In this document: positions 19,605-28,070 of the stretch, piece after piece | How the letters are laid out: every line of letters begins with the position of its first letter | Position numbering within the stretch: position 1 is the stretch's first letter | The notes under the pieces: generated by a model | Told to the model about the DNA's origin: nothing | The model's input: the letters and a program-made list of their open reading frames with translations, nothing else | Databases searched by the model: none | Origin: Nitrospirales bacterium | Lineage (GTDB): Bacteria > Nitrospirota > Nitrospiria > Nitrospirales > UBA8639 | DNA length: 64,000 nt | Assembly: GCA_031315915.1 (NCBI GenBank) | Contig: JALDRK010000015.1 | Coordinates: forward strand, 33,250-97,249 | Reading direction: 5' to 3' | Translations under genes and position numbers: made by a program

Positions 19605-20405
19605 ATGCCTAAAGCAACCCTGACTAAACGCCTGGAATTCTGCGCTTCCCACCGCTATCACAATGCCAAGTGGGATGATGCGAAAAATCGCGACGTCTTT
19701 GGCGTCTGCAATAATGTCAATACCCACGGCCATAATTACTTGCTTGAAGTGACTCTTCAGGGAGACATTGATCCTGTCACCGGTATGATCATTAATCTTT
19801 ACGATCTGAAAATTATTCTCCACAGCATCCTTGAGCAATTCGATCATAAAAATCTGAACCTGGACACCGCTTTTTTCTCGAACAAAATTCCCACGACGGA
19901 AAATTTGGCTTTGACATTGTGGGAAATTCTACAGAACCACCCTGATCTGCCTCATTTGGATACCATTCGGCTTTATGAAGATAAAACCCTTTATGCCGAA
20001 GTGACCGCGGAGGATTGGGAAAAAGCGCAGCGCTTAGAAGAAACTCCAAGCGTGCTAGTTGCCCGACGATATCGATTTTCCGCCATTAATTTTGCGTCCG
20101 ATGGTCGGGGAAGAGGGCACAATTATGAACTGTGGATTTCCCTGAAGGGTCCGGTTCCTGAGGATACGGGTCAGATCATTCATCTTCACAAATTGGATAA
20201 TCTGGTTCACAAGCATCTCTTATCCCGATGGGACCAGCAAGACCTTAGCCGTGACCAAGCGTTATCAAAGAGCCCTGTGACCGACTCTTCCCTTTCAGCC
20301 ATGGCATGGAATCTTCTGGCCCCGGAGCTCAGTTCCCCACCGGCTCTCATTCACCTTTCTATCAGCCAACAAGAAGAGACCAAAGCCTCCACGGCTTTCT
20401 CGTAA
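19605..20405 (+). CDS. Tandem QueD/PTPS-like protein with a degenerate second copy
   Basis: 6-Pyruvoyl-tetrahydropterin synthase-fold protein of 266 aa, about twice the usual length. The first copy has the zinc histidines CASHRYH and HGHNY and the catalytic cysteine in FGVCNNVNTHGHNY, and an LNLDTAFF-IPTTENLA region as in QueD. The second copy, from about residue 152, starts RRYRFSAINF and has GRGRGHNYELW but lacks the first histidine and the cysteine. It could make 6-carboxy-tetrahydropterin for queuosine, or another pterin. The ATG at 19605 lies after the preceding terminator and has no strong ribosome binding site. Confidence 0.8.
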   Translation: MPKATLTKRLEFCASHRYHNAKWDDAKNRDVFGVCNNVNTHGHNYLLEVTLQGDIDPVTGMIINLYDLKIILHSILEQFDHKNLNLDTAFFSNKIPTTENLALTLWEILQNHPDLPHLDTIRLYEDKTLYAEVTAEDWEKAQRLEETPSVLVARRYRFSAINFASDGRGRGHNYELWISLKGPVPEDTGQIIHLHKLDNLVHKHLLSRWDQQDLSRDQALSKSPVTDSSLSAMAWNLLAPELSSPPALIHLSISQQEETKASTAFS

Positions 20406-20531
20406 ATACCTTACCTGCACTGCTGAACAGACGAATCCATCTTACGGCTCACGACGCTTTCTCTTCTGACCAACATGTAAAAACCTCGGTTGGGGAATTT
20501 TCAGAATGCGATTTGTGTAACAGGAAGAGAA

Positions 20532-20861
20532 TCAGTTGGTGGGAGAAAAATACCGATTAATCAATTCGGTAAGTTCACTGGACTCCAGTTTGCCTTCTTT
20601 AGTTAACAGCAGGGCTCCCTTTGAATAGAAATGGGTCGTGGGGTAGGTTGCAAATTGATGAAGTTTTTTTATCGCTCGACAACGCCCCGGCACATGCATT
20701 TTGGCTTTTCCGAATCGAATGTTTTTGAACTGTTCTGACGCCTCTTCGACGATGGGATCATATTCTTTACAAGGCTCACACGTCGCCAACCCATACGCCA
20801 CGACGGCAGCATTAGACTGAGTAAATCCTTCGTAGTTCTCGTCACTGACATCTTCAAGCAT
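20532..20861 (-). CDS. Thioredoxin-like protein
   Basis: A 109-aa thioredoxin-fold protein with the redox motif CEPC in VAYGLATCEPCKEYDP and the cis-proline in FATYPTTHFYSKG. I chose the ATG at 20859-20861 because GAGGA lies 11 bases upstream; a start seven codons earlier is possible. It lies downstream of the peroxiredoxin gene in the same direction but beyond a terminator. It may reduce that peroxiredoxin, which is inference from position. Confidence 0.8.
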   Translation of the reverse strand: MLEDVSDENYEGFTQSNAAVVAYGLATCEPCKEYDPIVEEASEQFKNIRFGKAKMHVPGRCRAIKKLHQFATYPTTHFYSKGALLLTKEGKLESSELTELINRYFSPTN

Positions 20862-20886
20862 ATTCCGTCTATCCTCATCCACAAGT

Positions 20887-20930
20887 CAAAAACGCCAGAT
20901 GGACCGAAAAAGTTCCATCCGGCGTTTTTT
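20887..20930 (-). terminator. Terminator of the peroxiredoxin gene
   Basis: AACGCC-A-GATGGA and TCCATC-C-GGCGTT pair around a loop of about ten bases. On the minus strand the stem is followed by a short run of T, so it serves the peroxiredoxin gene at 20944-21417. Confidence 0.75.
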
Positions 20931-20943
20931 CAGAGGAGTCCGA

Positions 20944-21417
20944 TTAATTCAACTTTTTTAAAGCTGCCAGAATTTCTTGGTCATCTCGAGCGGTCTTAAT
21001 TTCCTGGACTTTTACATAAGCGACTTTTCCATTCTTATCAACAATGACCGTCGCCCGTTTGGAACAGTTCAGCGGTTCAAAATACAGTCCATAGGATTTG
21101 GATACCGTCCGATGCATATCCGCCAACAATTGGTGAGTTAAGTCTAAAGAATCAGCCCAGGCCTTGTGGGAAAAAAAGCTATCGCAGCTAATTCCAAAGA
21201 CCACGGCGTTCACCGACTCAAAATTAGGAAAGTCATTGGTCAGACATTTATTTTCCCCCGTACATACCGGGCTCCAGTCTAAGGGATAAAATGCTAACAC
21301 CACGTTCTTTTTCCCTCGGAAATCACTCAACTTGATATCTTTCTGGTCCTGATCCTTCAGGGTAAAATCCGGGGCAGCATCCCCGACTTTAACTTCTGCA
21401 GCAACATCTGTGGACAT
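20944..21417 (-). CDS. Peroxiredoxin (AhpC/TSA family)
   Basis: Thiol peroxidase of 157 aa that reduces hydrogen peroxide and organic peroxides. The peroxidatic cysteine is in [12 protein letters not shown] near residue 52, with [14 protein letters not shown] and the conserved arginine in [15 protein letters not shown]. Extra cysteines at GISCDS and PLNCSKR might act as resolving residues. A GGAAGGAG-like site precedes the start. The thioredoxin-like gene downstream is a plausible reductant. Confidence 0.92.
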   Translation of the reverse strand: MSTDVAAEVKVGDAAPDFTLKDQDQKDIKLSDFRGKKNVVLAFYPLDWSPVCTGENKCLTNDFPNFESVNAVVFGISCDSFFSHKAWADSLDLTHQLLADMHRTVSKSYGLYFEPLNCSKRATVIVDKNGKVAYVKVQEIKTARDDQEILAALKKLN

Positions 21418-21721
21418 GTATCACTCCTTCCTTTTTGGGAATTAAACGATCAACAACCAACCTCAACTGCAGCTTTGGTGGTACCATGGGGTGAAAAAGT
21501 TTGTCAATCTATCCAAAGACCTACCAACATTGTGGTTCATGGGTCATTATCCAGCTCATATCGGGCAAGAGTGCGTCAAAACGCTTCAATTCACGGCCTT
21601 TCGTGACATCTGCTTCCTTGTCATATGTTCAATCTCGGAGTATCGTTAAAGAAAGGTCGAATCCACCTTTCCCCAAAGATGTTGATCATATTTCTGAGTC
21701 ATTCCTCTATCGTATTTTTCC
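21418..21721. other. Intergenic region between divergent peroxiredoxin and PBP1A genes
   Basis: About 300 bases that should hold both promoters. The short open frame at 21501-21725 has no start signal. I see no hairpin, repeat or RNA gene here. Confidence 0.5.
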
Positions 21722-22603
21722 ATGAATTACCTTCGCGTCCTTCGGACTCGGATTAAAAACTGGTCCTGGTTTCGTATTATCTCGGTGACGGTCTTTCTGA
21801 GTATCTGCCTTGGTATAGGCGGAGTGGGGGGTATATTATGGATCGCAACCCGAGACCTACCTACCTTCGAATCATTCCAAGATTACCATCCGAGTCTGGT
21901 CTCACGGGTTTATGCTGACAATGGCGAAATCATTGGCCAATTTTTTATAGAACGACGTCTCTACACTCCTATCGATCAAATTCCCCAAGCCCTGACACAA
22001 GCTGTCATCGCCACGGAAGACTCCCGCTTCTTTGAACATCCGGGACTGGACATCGTTGGAATCGGAAGGGCAGCCTGGACCAACTTCAAAAAAGGGGGGC
22101 GCTTTCAGGGTGCCAGTACTATTACTCAACAATTGGCCCGTGCCCTGTTTCTCACGCCGGAACGTACTTATCAACGAAAAATTAAAGAGCTTATTTTGGC
22201 CATCAAAATGGAATGGGTGTTGACAAAAGATCAAATTTTGGAAATGTACCTGAATCAGATATATTTTGGCCATGGAGCTTATGGGGTCGGGGCGACATCC
22301 CAGACCTATTTTGATAAACATGTAAGCCGATTAACGTTACCGGAAGCGGCTTTTTTAGCCGGCCTTCCCAAGGCTCCCAATACCTATTCTCCCTACCGGA
22401 ATCCCGAACTCGCTAAGGCCAGGAAAGAGTTAGTCTTACAACGAATGGTGGAATCCAATTTTATTTCAGATCAAGAATCTCAAACGGCCAAAGATTTCAC
22501 CCTGACGTTCCGGCAACAATCTCCTGGAACCGATCGCCTCGTATTTTTTGGAAGAAGTCCGTCAACACCTGGTGGAACGGTACGGAGAGTCGTTGGTGTA
22601 TAA
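21722..22603 (+). CDS. mrcA: Penicillin-binding protein 1A, N-terminal (glycosyltransferase) part
   Basis: Front part of a class A PBP. It has a cytoplasmic start, a membrane anchor at residues 18-40 and a complete GT51 glycosyltransferase domain: TEDSRFFEHPGLD near residue 99, GRFQGASTITQQLAR near 127, KIKELILAIKMEW and LPEAAFLAGLPKAPN. The frame then leaves the family sequence at about 22525 and stops at 22601-22603. The expected continuation is found one base out of phase in the next feature, so this is one gene of about 800 codons with a frameshift. Confidence 0.85.
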   Translation: MNYLRVLRTRIKNWSWFRIISVTVFLSICLGIGGVGGILWIATRDLPTFESFQDYHPSLVSRVYADNGEIIGQFFIERRLYTPIDQIPQALTQAVIATEDSRFFEHPGLDIVGIGRAAWTNFKKGGRFQGASTITQQLARALFLTPERTYQRKIKELILAIKMEWVLTKDQILEMYLNQIYFGHGAYGVGATSQTYFDKHVSRLTLPEAAFLAGLPKAPNTYSPYRNPELAKARKELVLQRMVESNFISDQESQTAKDFTLTFRQQSPGTDRLVFFGRSPSTPGGTVRRVVGV

Positions 22604-24122
22604 GGGAGGGCTTCAGGTTTACACTACCCTAAATATCCCTATGCAAAAATTTGCGGAACAGGCTGTCCAGAAGGGACTTCGTGAGCTGGATAAACGACAG
22701 GGCTGGCGTGGCCCCGTAGGCCATGTGCAAATGACCAAAAACTTCGTCCCCCCAGACGATTTTCCCGAGCTCCATAATCCTCACTCGGCTTTTATCAATA
22801 ATCTCTATCGCGCACTGGTCACCAAGGTCACGACAAAAGAAGTTTCTCTCCTTATTGGCAATACGTATAAGGGGACCATCGCTCTGGAAGATATGACGTG
22901 GGCACGCCGGAGACTGGATAAATCCAACGACGTATCCAATGCGACGGTGAAAGAAGCGGCCACCCCCCCGCAACTCTTCAAGGTAGGGGATATCATCGAA
23001 GTCGCCCCCAAAAAAGGCAATCTGGAGTCTGGACAATTTGTGCTAGAGCAAACCCCTATCGTAGAAGGAGCCCTTACCGCTATTGATCCCCGAACCGGCG
23101 CTATTTTAGCTATGGTGGGCGGATACGATTATAACCGGAGTCAATTTAACCGAGCAGTCATCGCACGACGGCAACCTGGGTCCGCATTCAAGCCTCTGAT
23201 TTATGCCGCAGCTCTTCAACAAGGGCTGACACCCGCAACTCTTATCCTTGATGCCCCGGTTGTCTATGAAGATGAAGACCTGGACCGTGTGTGGAAACCC
23301 GAAAATTACGAAAAACGATTTTTTGGAACTATCTCCCTACGTGAAGCCCTGAAACATTCTCGCAATGCCGCCACCGTCAGACTACTGGAACAGATCGGGG
23401 TTTCCGAAGTGGTGAATTTATCCACGACGCTGGGCGTTCAGAGCCCCATGAGCCAAGATCTTTCTCTGGCATTAGGCTCCTCCAGCGTAACCTTACAAGA
23501 AATCACTTCAGCCTACGGAGTGTTCGGAAACCAGGGGCTTTGGTTACCTCCCTATCTCATCACCCACGTCCAGAATCTCACCGGGGAGATTCTGGAGCAA
23601 CACTTTTTTGAACCCCGACAGGCGATGAAACCGGAAAACGCGTATTTAATCACCAATATGTTGATGGATGTCATACAAAGTGGGACAGGCCGACTGGCCA
23701 AATCCATCGGCCGACCTCTAGCGGGAAAGACTGGTACAACTAACAGCTACAATGACGCCTGGTTTGTCGGATATTCGCCCAATCTCGCCACTGGAGTGTG
23801 GGTGGGATTCGATGATGTCAGAACGTTAGGTCGATTAGAGTCCGGGGCTCATGCTGCATTGCCCATTTGGACCGACTTTGTGGATAAGGCTCTTCGGAAC
23901 CTTCCCGTCATGACATTTCCTATCCCGGAAGGCGTGCAGTTTGCCCAAGTCGACCCACAGACCGGAGAACTCCCATCTAAAACCAGCCGCCTTATCACCA
24001 CAGAAGTCTTTCGAAAAGGAACCGAGCCAGAAAAGGCCGCAAGGAAAAAATCCAACCCCATGGAATTCTTTGAATTTGACCGATTAAATTTTGGCTCCTC
24101 CCGACAAAATCTCAGATATTAA
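22548..24122 (+). CDS. mrcA: Penicillin-binding protein 1A, C-terminal (transpeptidase) part
   Basis: Back part of the same PBP1A. The coherent sequence begins before the nominal TTG start, reading YFLEEVRQHLVERYGESLVY. The transpeptidase motifs are intact: RQPGSAFKPL (SxxK), HSRNAAT (SxN) and AGKTGTTNSYNDAW (KTG). The frame change lies between about 22520 and 22550; a run of six T at 22544-22549 is the likely site. Removing one T joins the two parts in frame. Whether this is a sequencing error, a mutation or a slippery site cannot be told from the sequence alone. Confidence 0.85.
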   Translation: MEEVRQHLVERYGESLVYKGGLQVYTTLNIPMQKFAEQAVQKGLRELDKRQGWRGPVGHVQMTKNFVPPDDFPELHNPHSAFINNLYRALVTKVTTKEVSLLIGNTYKGTIALEDMTWARRRLDKSNDVSNATVKEAATPPQLFKVGDIIEVAPKKGNLESGQFVLEQTPIVEGALTAIDPRTGAILAMVGGYDYNRSQFNRAVIARRQPGSAFKPLIYAAALQQGLTPATLILDAPVVYEDEDLDRVWKPENYEKRFFGTISLREALKHSRNAATVRLLEQIGVSEVVNLSTTLGVQSPMSQDLSLALGSSSVTLQEITSAYGVFGNQGLWLPPYLITHVQNLTGEILEQHFFEPRQAMKPENAYLITNMLMDVIQSGTGRLAKSIGRPLAGKTGTTNSYNDAWFVGYSPNLATGVWVGFDDVRTLGRLESGAHAALPIWTDFVDKALRNLPVMTFPIPEGVQFAQVDPQTGELPSKTSRLITTEVFRKGTEPEKAARKKSNPMEFFEFDRLNFGSSRQNLRY

Positions 24123-24268
24123 TCTCCCGTTAAATAAGTAATCCTGTTTTAACCAGCTCGAATCTTGAAAATTTTCTAAAAAAGGCAGGAAATCTGATAG
24201 GATGAATGAGGAACCCGGAGGATCCAGAGTACCTTAGTACCTTGTCTTGTCTGGGATTTCTCAAATTC

Positions 24269-24487
24269 CTAGGAGTTCGCGTCCTGATATTCCGAATACC
24301 AAGCCATTTGGATCGCTTCAAGCTTTTTTTCATTTGAAGCTTTCGGATCATCTTTGAACTCCGGGAGGGCTAGGACCCAGGCATGCAAATCCGTGAATCG
24401 GACCGTCAAAGGATCGGTATCGGGATGCTCTTCTTGCAATCGGATCCCAAGGTCTTCTGTGTCTTCCCAGGTTAATTCACCAGCCAT
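24269..24487 (-). CDS. iscX: Iron-sulfur assembly protein IscX
   Basis: A 72-aa acidic protein. It binds IscS and iron and tunes cluster assembly. The family pattern is clear: LTWEDTEDLGIRL, HPDTDPLTVRFTDLHAWVLAL, FKDDP and KKLEAIQMAWYSEY. It is the last gene of the isc operon, 69 bases after hscA. Confidence 0.92.
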   Translation of the reverse strand: MAGELTWEDTEDLGIRLQEEHPDTDPLTVRFTDLHAWVLALPEFKDDPKASNEKKLEAIQMAWYSEYQDANS

Positions 24488-24556
24488 TTCTTACACTCAC
24501 TCAAAAATAGGAAATATGAATCTGTAACAGGGAGAGGATAGAAACGCTCCTGTTCC

Positions 24557-26374
24557 TTACTTCACCACCTCAGAGAGCTTTTTATGCTCTAACGCTTCCT
24601 TTAAGGTGGCATCCATCAACATTTCTGCCAAATGATGGGTGACTTTTTCCACCTCTCCAATACCTGCGCGAATTTGTCGGTGGTCATCCGTTGCCTTCAC
24701 ATCCCGAAGCTGCTGAAGCACACGTTGAATTGCCTGATATTCGTGATCCCTAATGAGATCCTTCCCACGTGCCAAAGCCTTTTCCGTTGCCGCAATAATG
24801 GCATTGGCTTCATTCCGAGCTTCGATAACCTGTCGAGCCTTAATGTCTTCGGCAGCAAACTGGAAAGAATCTCGAATCATGGATTCGACTTCATCGTCAG
24901 ACAATCCATGAGTGGGCTTCACTTGTACGGTTTGTGCTTCACCCGTCCGGATATCCCTGGCCGTGACATTGAGAATCCCATTGGCGTCAATCAAGAAATT
25001 CACTTCAATGCGTGGAACCCCTGCAGGCAAAGGAGGAACCTTTAATTGAAACCTGGCCAAACTGCGGTTGTCTTTGACCAATTCACGCTCTCCCTGAAGA
25101 ATGTGGATATCCACAGAGGTCTGGCCATCGACATAGGTCGTGAACATTTCCTTCGCACTAGTCGGAATCGTGGTATTTCTCCGAATCAGGGCACTCATCA
25201 CCCCTCCCATCGTTTCGATGCCCAGGGACAAGGGTGTCACATCCAATAACAATAAATCTTTGGTATGTCCGCCAAGAATATCGGCTTGGACGGCAGCGCC
25301 GAGGGCCACAACTTCATCAGGATTAAGTTCACAATGAGGATCTTGACCGAATAATTCTTTCACCTTTTGGCGAACCAACGGCATTCGGGTACTCCCTCCG
25401 ACCAACACCACTTCATCAATTTGATCAGCAGTCAGGCCGGCATCTTTCAAGGCCATCCGGCAAGGAGCCAATGTTTTCTCCACAAGGTGAACCACAGCTT
25501 GTTCTAACTCTTCACGGCTCCACGCTTTTTCATAGCGGCCTTGTGGAAGATCGATGGCAGCCGTAGCAGTCTGCTCATCCGACAACCGAACTTTTACTCG
25601 TTCGGCTTCCATGCGAAGGGCTTGCATCAATTCGGGATTGTTGTCGACCTCCACTCCCTGCCGATCCAGAACATCCTTGACCATAATATCGACCAACCGT
25701 TGGTCTAAGTCATCTCCTCCCAAATGAGTATCTCCATTCGTGGAAAGTACCTCGAAGATGCCCTCATGTAATTTCAGAATCGAGACATCAAAGGTTCCAC
25801 CACCCAGGTCAAACACGACGATCAGGCCCTGGGTTTTCTTTTGCAGTCCATAGGCCAAGGAAGCGGCCGTTGGCTCATTAACGATCCGCAACACTTCCAA
25901 GCCTGCGATCATGCCTGCATCCTTGGTGGCCTGCCGCTGACTGTCATTGAAGTAGGCCGGAACCGTGATAACGGCTTTAGTCACTTCCTCCTTTAAATGC
26001 TTTTCCGCACGCCGTTTAAGATCCTTGAGAATCATGGCCGATACCTGGGGCGGTGAGTAGGATTTCCCGCCGACTTCTATTCGGATCACTCCATTTTTTT
26101 CATGCAACCGATACGGAAAATATCTCAATTCCTCTTTCACATCATCCAGACTTTTTCCCATAAATCGTTTTACAGAATAAATGGTGCGTGAGGGATCTCG
26201 AACGAGATGGGCTTTGGCTGGCTCTCCCACAATAAGCCCATTATCGGTCATACCGACAATGGAAGGAACTTTTGATTCTCCATTGAGCCCCTTGATGATT
26301 CTTGGGCTTCCATTATCCATAAAGGCAACAAGGGAGTTGGTCGTGCCGAGATCAATACCTACAATTCGACTCAC
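24557..26374 (-). CDS. hscA: Fe-S cluster chaperone HscA (Hsp70 family)
   Basis: Specialised Hsp70 that helps IscU release clusters. The 605-aa protein has the ATPase motifs IVGIDLGTTNSLVA at the start, VFDLGGGTFDVSIL near residue 190 and VVLVGGSTRMPLV near residue 320, then a substrate-binding domain. Fe-S specificity is inferred mainly from its place between hscB and iscX and from its length, shorter than DnaK (about 640). Confidence 0.92.
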   Translation of the reverse strand: MSRIVGIDLGTTNSLVAFMDNGSPRIIKGLNGESKVPSIVGMTDNGLIVGEPAKAHLVRDPSRTIYSVKRFMGKSLDDVKEELRYFPYRLHEKNGVIRIEVGGKSYSPPQVSAMILKDLKRRAEKHLKEEVTKAVITVPAYFNDSQRQATKDAGMIAGLEVLRIVNEPTAASLAYGLQKKTQGLIVVFDLGGGTFDVSILKLHEGIFEVLSTNGDTHLGGDDLDQRLVDIMVKDVLDRQGVEVDNNPELMQALRMEAERVKVRLSDEQTATAAIDLPQGRYEKAWSREELEQAVVHLVEKTLAPCRMALKDAGLTADQIDEVVLVGGSTRMPLVRQKVKELFGQDPHCELNPDEVVALGAAVQADILGGHTKDLLLLDVTPLSLGIETMGGVMSALIRRNTTIPTSAKEMFTTYVDGQTSVDIHILQGERELVKDNRSLARFQLKVPPLPAGVPRIEVNFLIDANGILNVTARDIRTGEAQTVQVKPTHGLSDDEVESMIRDSFQFAAEDIKARQVIEARNEANAIIAATEKALARGKDLIRDHEYQAIQRVLQQLRDVKATDDHRQIRAGIGEVEKVTHHLAEMLMDATLKEALEHKKLSEVVK

Positions 26375-26392
26375 GATAATTTCTCTCTTTGG

Positions 26393-27121
26393 TTAATTTC
26401 CAATCGTTTCCACAAGATCAGTGAGAATACTTCGGACATACGTCCGATTGGACAATATTTCCTGCATTTCACGCAATACCATGGTTTTCTCTTCACGATG
26501 CCGGTTCGATGCTTCCGCCTCGGATTGCAATCTATCCCAATCATGAAATTTTTCCCGTAGAGCTGACTCCATTGCAGCCTGACGTTCTTCGAGATGAATT
26601 CGCTCCTGTTGTAATTTTTCCCGAAGCTGTTCACTCTCGGGAGACGGTCCCTGTTGCACCATGTCCTGATAGGTTTCCACGTCTTCCTGCAATTCAAGAA
26701 TCTCTTCGAACAAATCCCCCGGGGGATTGGAGCGAATGTCCTTGACCGCCCCTGCCTCTAGACGGATCAGATACTCCGCGCGTTGAATAGGATCTTTTAA
26801 CGTTCGATAGGCCGTATTTAAAAATGCCGAATTGCCTAAGCTGATCGTTTGCTCCGTGTCATCTTTGGTGGAATAGAAATCTGGATGAAAGGTTCGGCTT
26901 AACTCGTAGAATGTGCGTTCCAGTTGCTGCTCATCAACATTCAAATGACGAGGCAACTGAAAACAGGCGAAATAATCCAACTCCTTGGACAAGGGCTGGA
27001 CTTTCACGCACTGCCCGCACAAGTATTCCCCGGTGACCTCCGATTGACAATGCCAACACATACTTCTGGCCATCGGGAGGGCACGAGATTTTGTTGGGGC
27101 ATCGGATCGGGTTTCCATCAC
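26393..27121 (-). CDS. hscB: Fe-S co-chaperone HscB with N-terminal zinc motif
   Basis: J-domain co-chaperone that delivers IscU to HscA. The HPD motif is in LSRTFHPDFYS near residue 79. An N-terminal CWHC...CGQC double CxxC (residues 22-39) predicts a zinc-binding knuckle like that of eukaryotic HSC20, absent from E. coli HscB. The C-terminal three-helix bundle is extended by a coiled-coil region, for a total of 242 aa. GAGGAG lies seven bases before the ATG at 27121. Confidence 0.9.
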   Translation of the reverse strand: MMETRSDAPTKSRALPMARSMCWHCQSEVTGEYLCGQCVKVQPLSKELDYFACFQLPRHLNVDEQQLERTFYELSRTFHPDFYSTKDDTEQTISLGNSAFLNTAYRTLKDPIQRAEYLIRLEAGAVKDIRSNPPGDLFEEILELQEDVETYQDMVQQGPSPESEQLREKLQQERIHLEERQAAMESALREKFHDWDRLQSEAEASNRHREEKTMVLREMQEILSNRTYVRSILTDLVETIGN

Positions 27122-27206
27122 TCAGCTCCTCTGACAAGTCGGGCATGGTCGACTGCCCCATGCCCGAACGAAACGCAATGCCTGTGCCAGAAACAATTAC
27201 CTGTAT

Positions 27207-27563
27207 TTATGCGGAAAATGACTCTCCACACCCACACGTTTTAGTCGCATTGGGATTTACAAATTTAAACGCTCCACTGACAAGATCTTTTTGAAAGTCC
27301 AGGGTCATTCCCTGAAGATAAATAGCGCTTTTGGAATCCACGATTACCTTCACGCCGCCTACTTCCGTCACGGCATCAAACTCCCCGATCTTCTCATCAA
27401 AATTGATAGTGTAGCTCAGCCCAGAGCATCCTCCGCCTTTGACACCTAACCGCAATCCACCCTCCGTAATGCCTTGTAAATCCAACAGCCGTTTTACTTC
27501 GTTTAAGGCCGCATCCGTGAGCGTGACGGTTTCCATAGATGAGTCGGTTTCTTTCGTTTCCAT
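27207..27563 (-). CDS. iscA: Iron-sulfur carrier IscA
   Basis: A 118-aa A-type carrier in the isc operon. Ligand cysteines lie in KGGGCSGLSY and TCGCGESF. AAGAGG precedes the ATG at 27563. It accepts clusters from IscU/ferredoxin and passes them on to apo-proteins. Confidence 0.93.
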   Translation of the reverse strand: METKETDSSMETVTLTDAALNEVKRLLDLQGITEGGLRLGVKGGGCSGLSYTINFDEKIGEFDAVTEVGGVKVIVDSKSAIYLQGMTLDFQKDLVSGAFKFVNPNATKTCGCGESFSA

Positions 27564-27594
27564 AAAGACCTCTTTATTTCTGTCATGTCACAAA

Positions 27595-28011
27595 TTACGA
27601 TCCGGTGGCGGCGCCTTCCTTCCCGATTTTCTTTTCTTCGGCCTTCTTTTGATAATCGCCCAGCGCCGCTTTAATAGCATCCTCCGCCAATACCGAGCAG
27701 TGAATCTTTACAGGTGGCAGGTTGAGTTCCTGGACGATATCCGTATTCTTGATTTTTTGAGCATCCTGAACAGATTTTCCTTTGAGCCATTCCGTAGCCA
27801 AACTTGAGCTGGCAATAGCCGATCCGCACCCAAACGTCTTGAACTTCGCATCTACAATGGTTTCATTTTCCACTTTAATTTGAAGTTTCATGACATCTCC
27901 GCATTCCGGAGCGCCCACGATACCTGTGCCGACGCCTTCTTCCTCTTTTTTAAAACTCCCCACGTTCCGTGGATTGTTGTAATGATCAACAACTTTATCA
28001 CTATATGCCAT
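27595..28011 (-). CDS. iscU: Fe-S scaffold protein IscU
   Basis: Scaffold on which [2Fe-2S] and [4Fe-4S] clusters are built. The three conserved cysteines are in APECGDVM, KTFGCGSAIA and KIHCSVLAEDA, and the HscA-binding motif LPPVK immediately precedes the last. The length of 138 aa is slightly more than E. coli IscU because of a lysine- and glutamate-rich tail. Confidence 0.95.
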   Translation of the reverse strand: MAYSDKVVDHYNNPRNVGSFKKEEEGVGTGIVGAPECGDVMKLQIKVENETIVDAKFKTFGCGSAIASSSLATEWLKGKSVQDAQKIKNTDIVQELNLPPVKIHCSVLAEDAIKAALGDYQKKAEEKKIGKEGAATGS

Positions 28012-28070
28012 AACAGACCTCCTGTTTATGTTTTCCTGAGAACTTTCTGAGTTTCTCGCTCATGCCCCCG

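Noticed and set aside
24130..24351. Minus-strand frame of 73 aa beside iscX
   Set aside because: Overlaps iscX out of frame and has a basic, repeat-poor composition without start signals.
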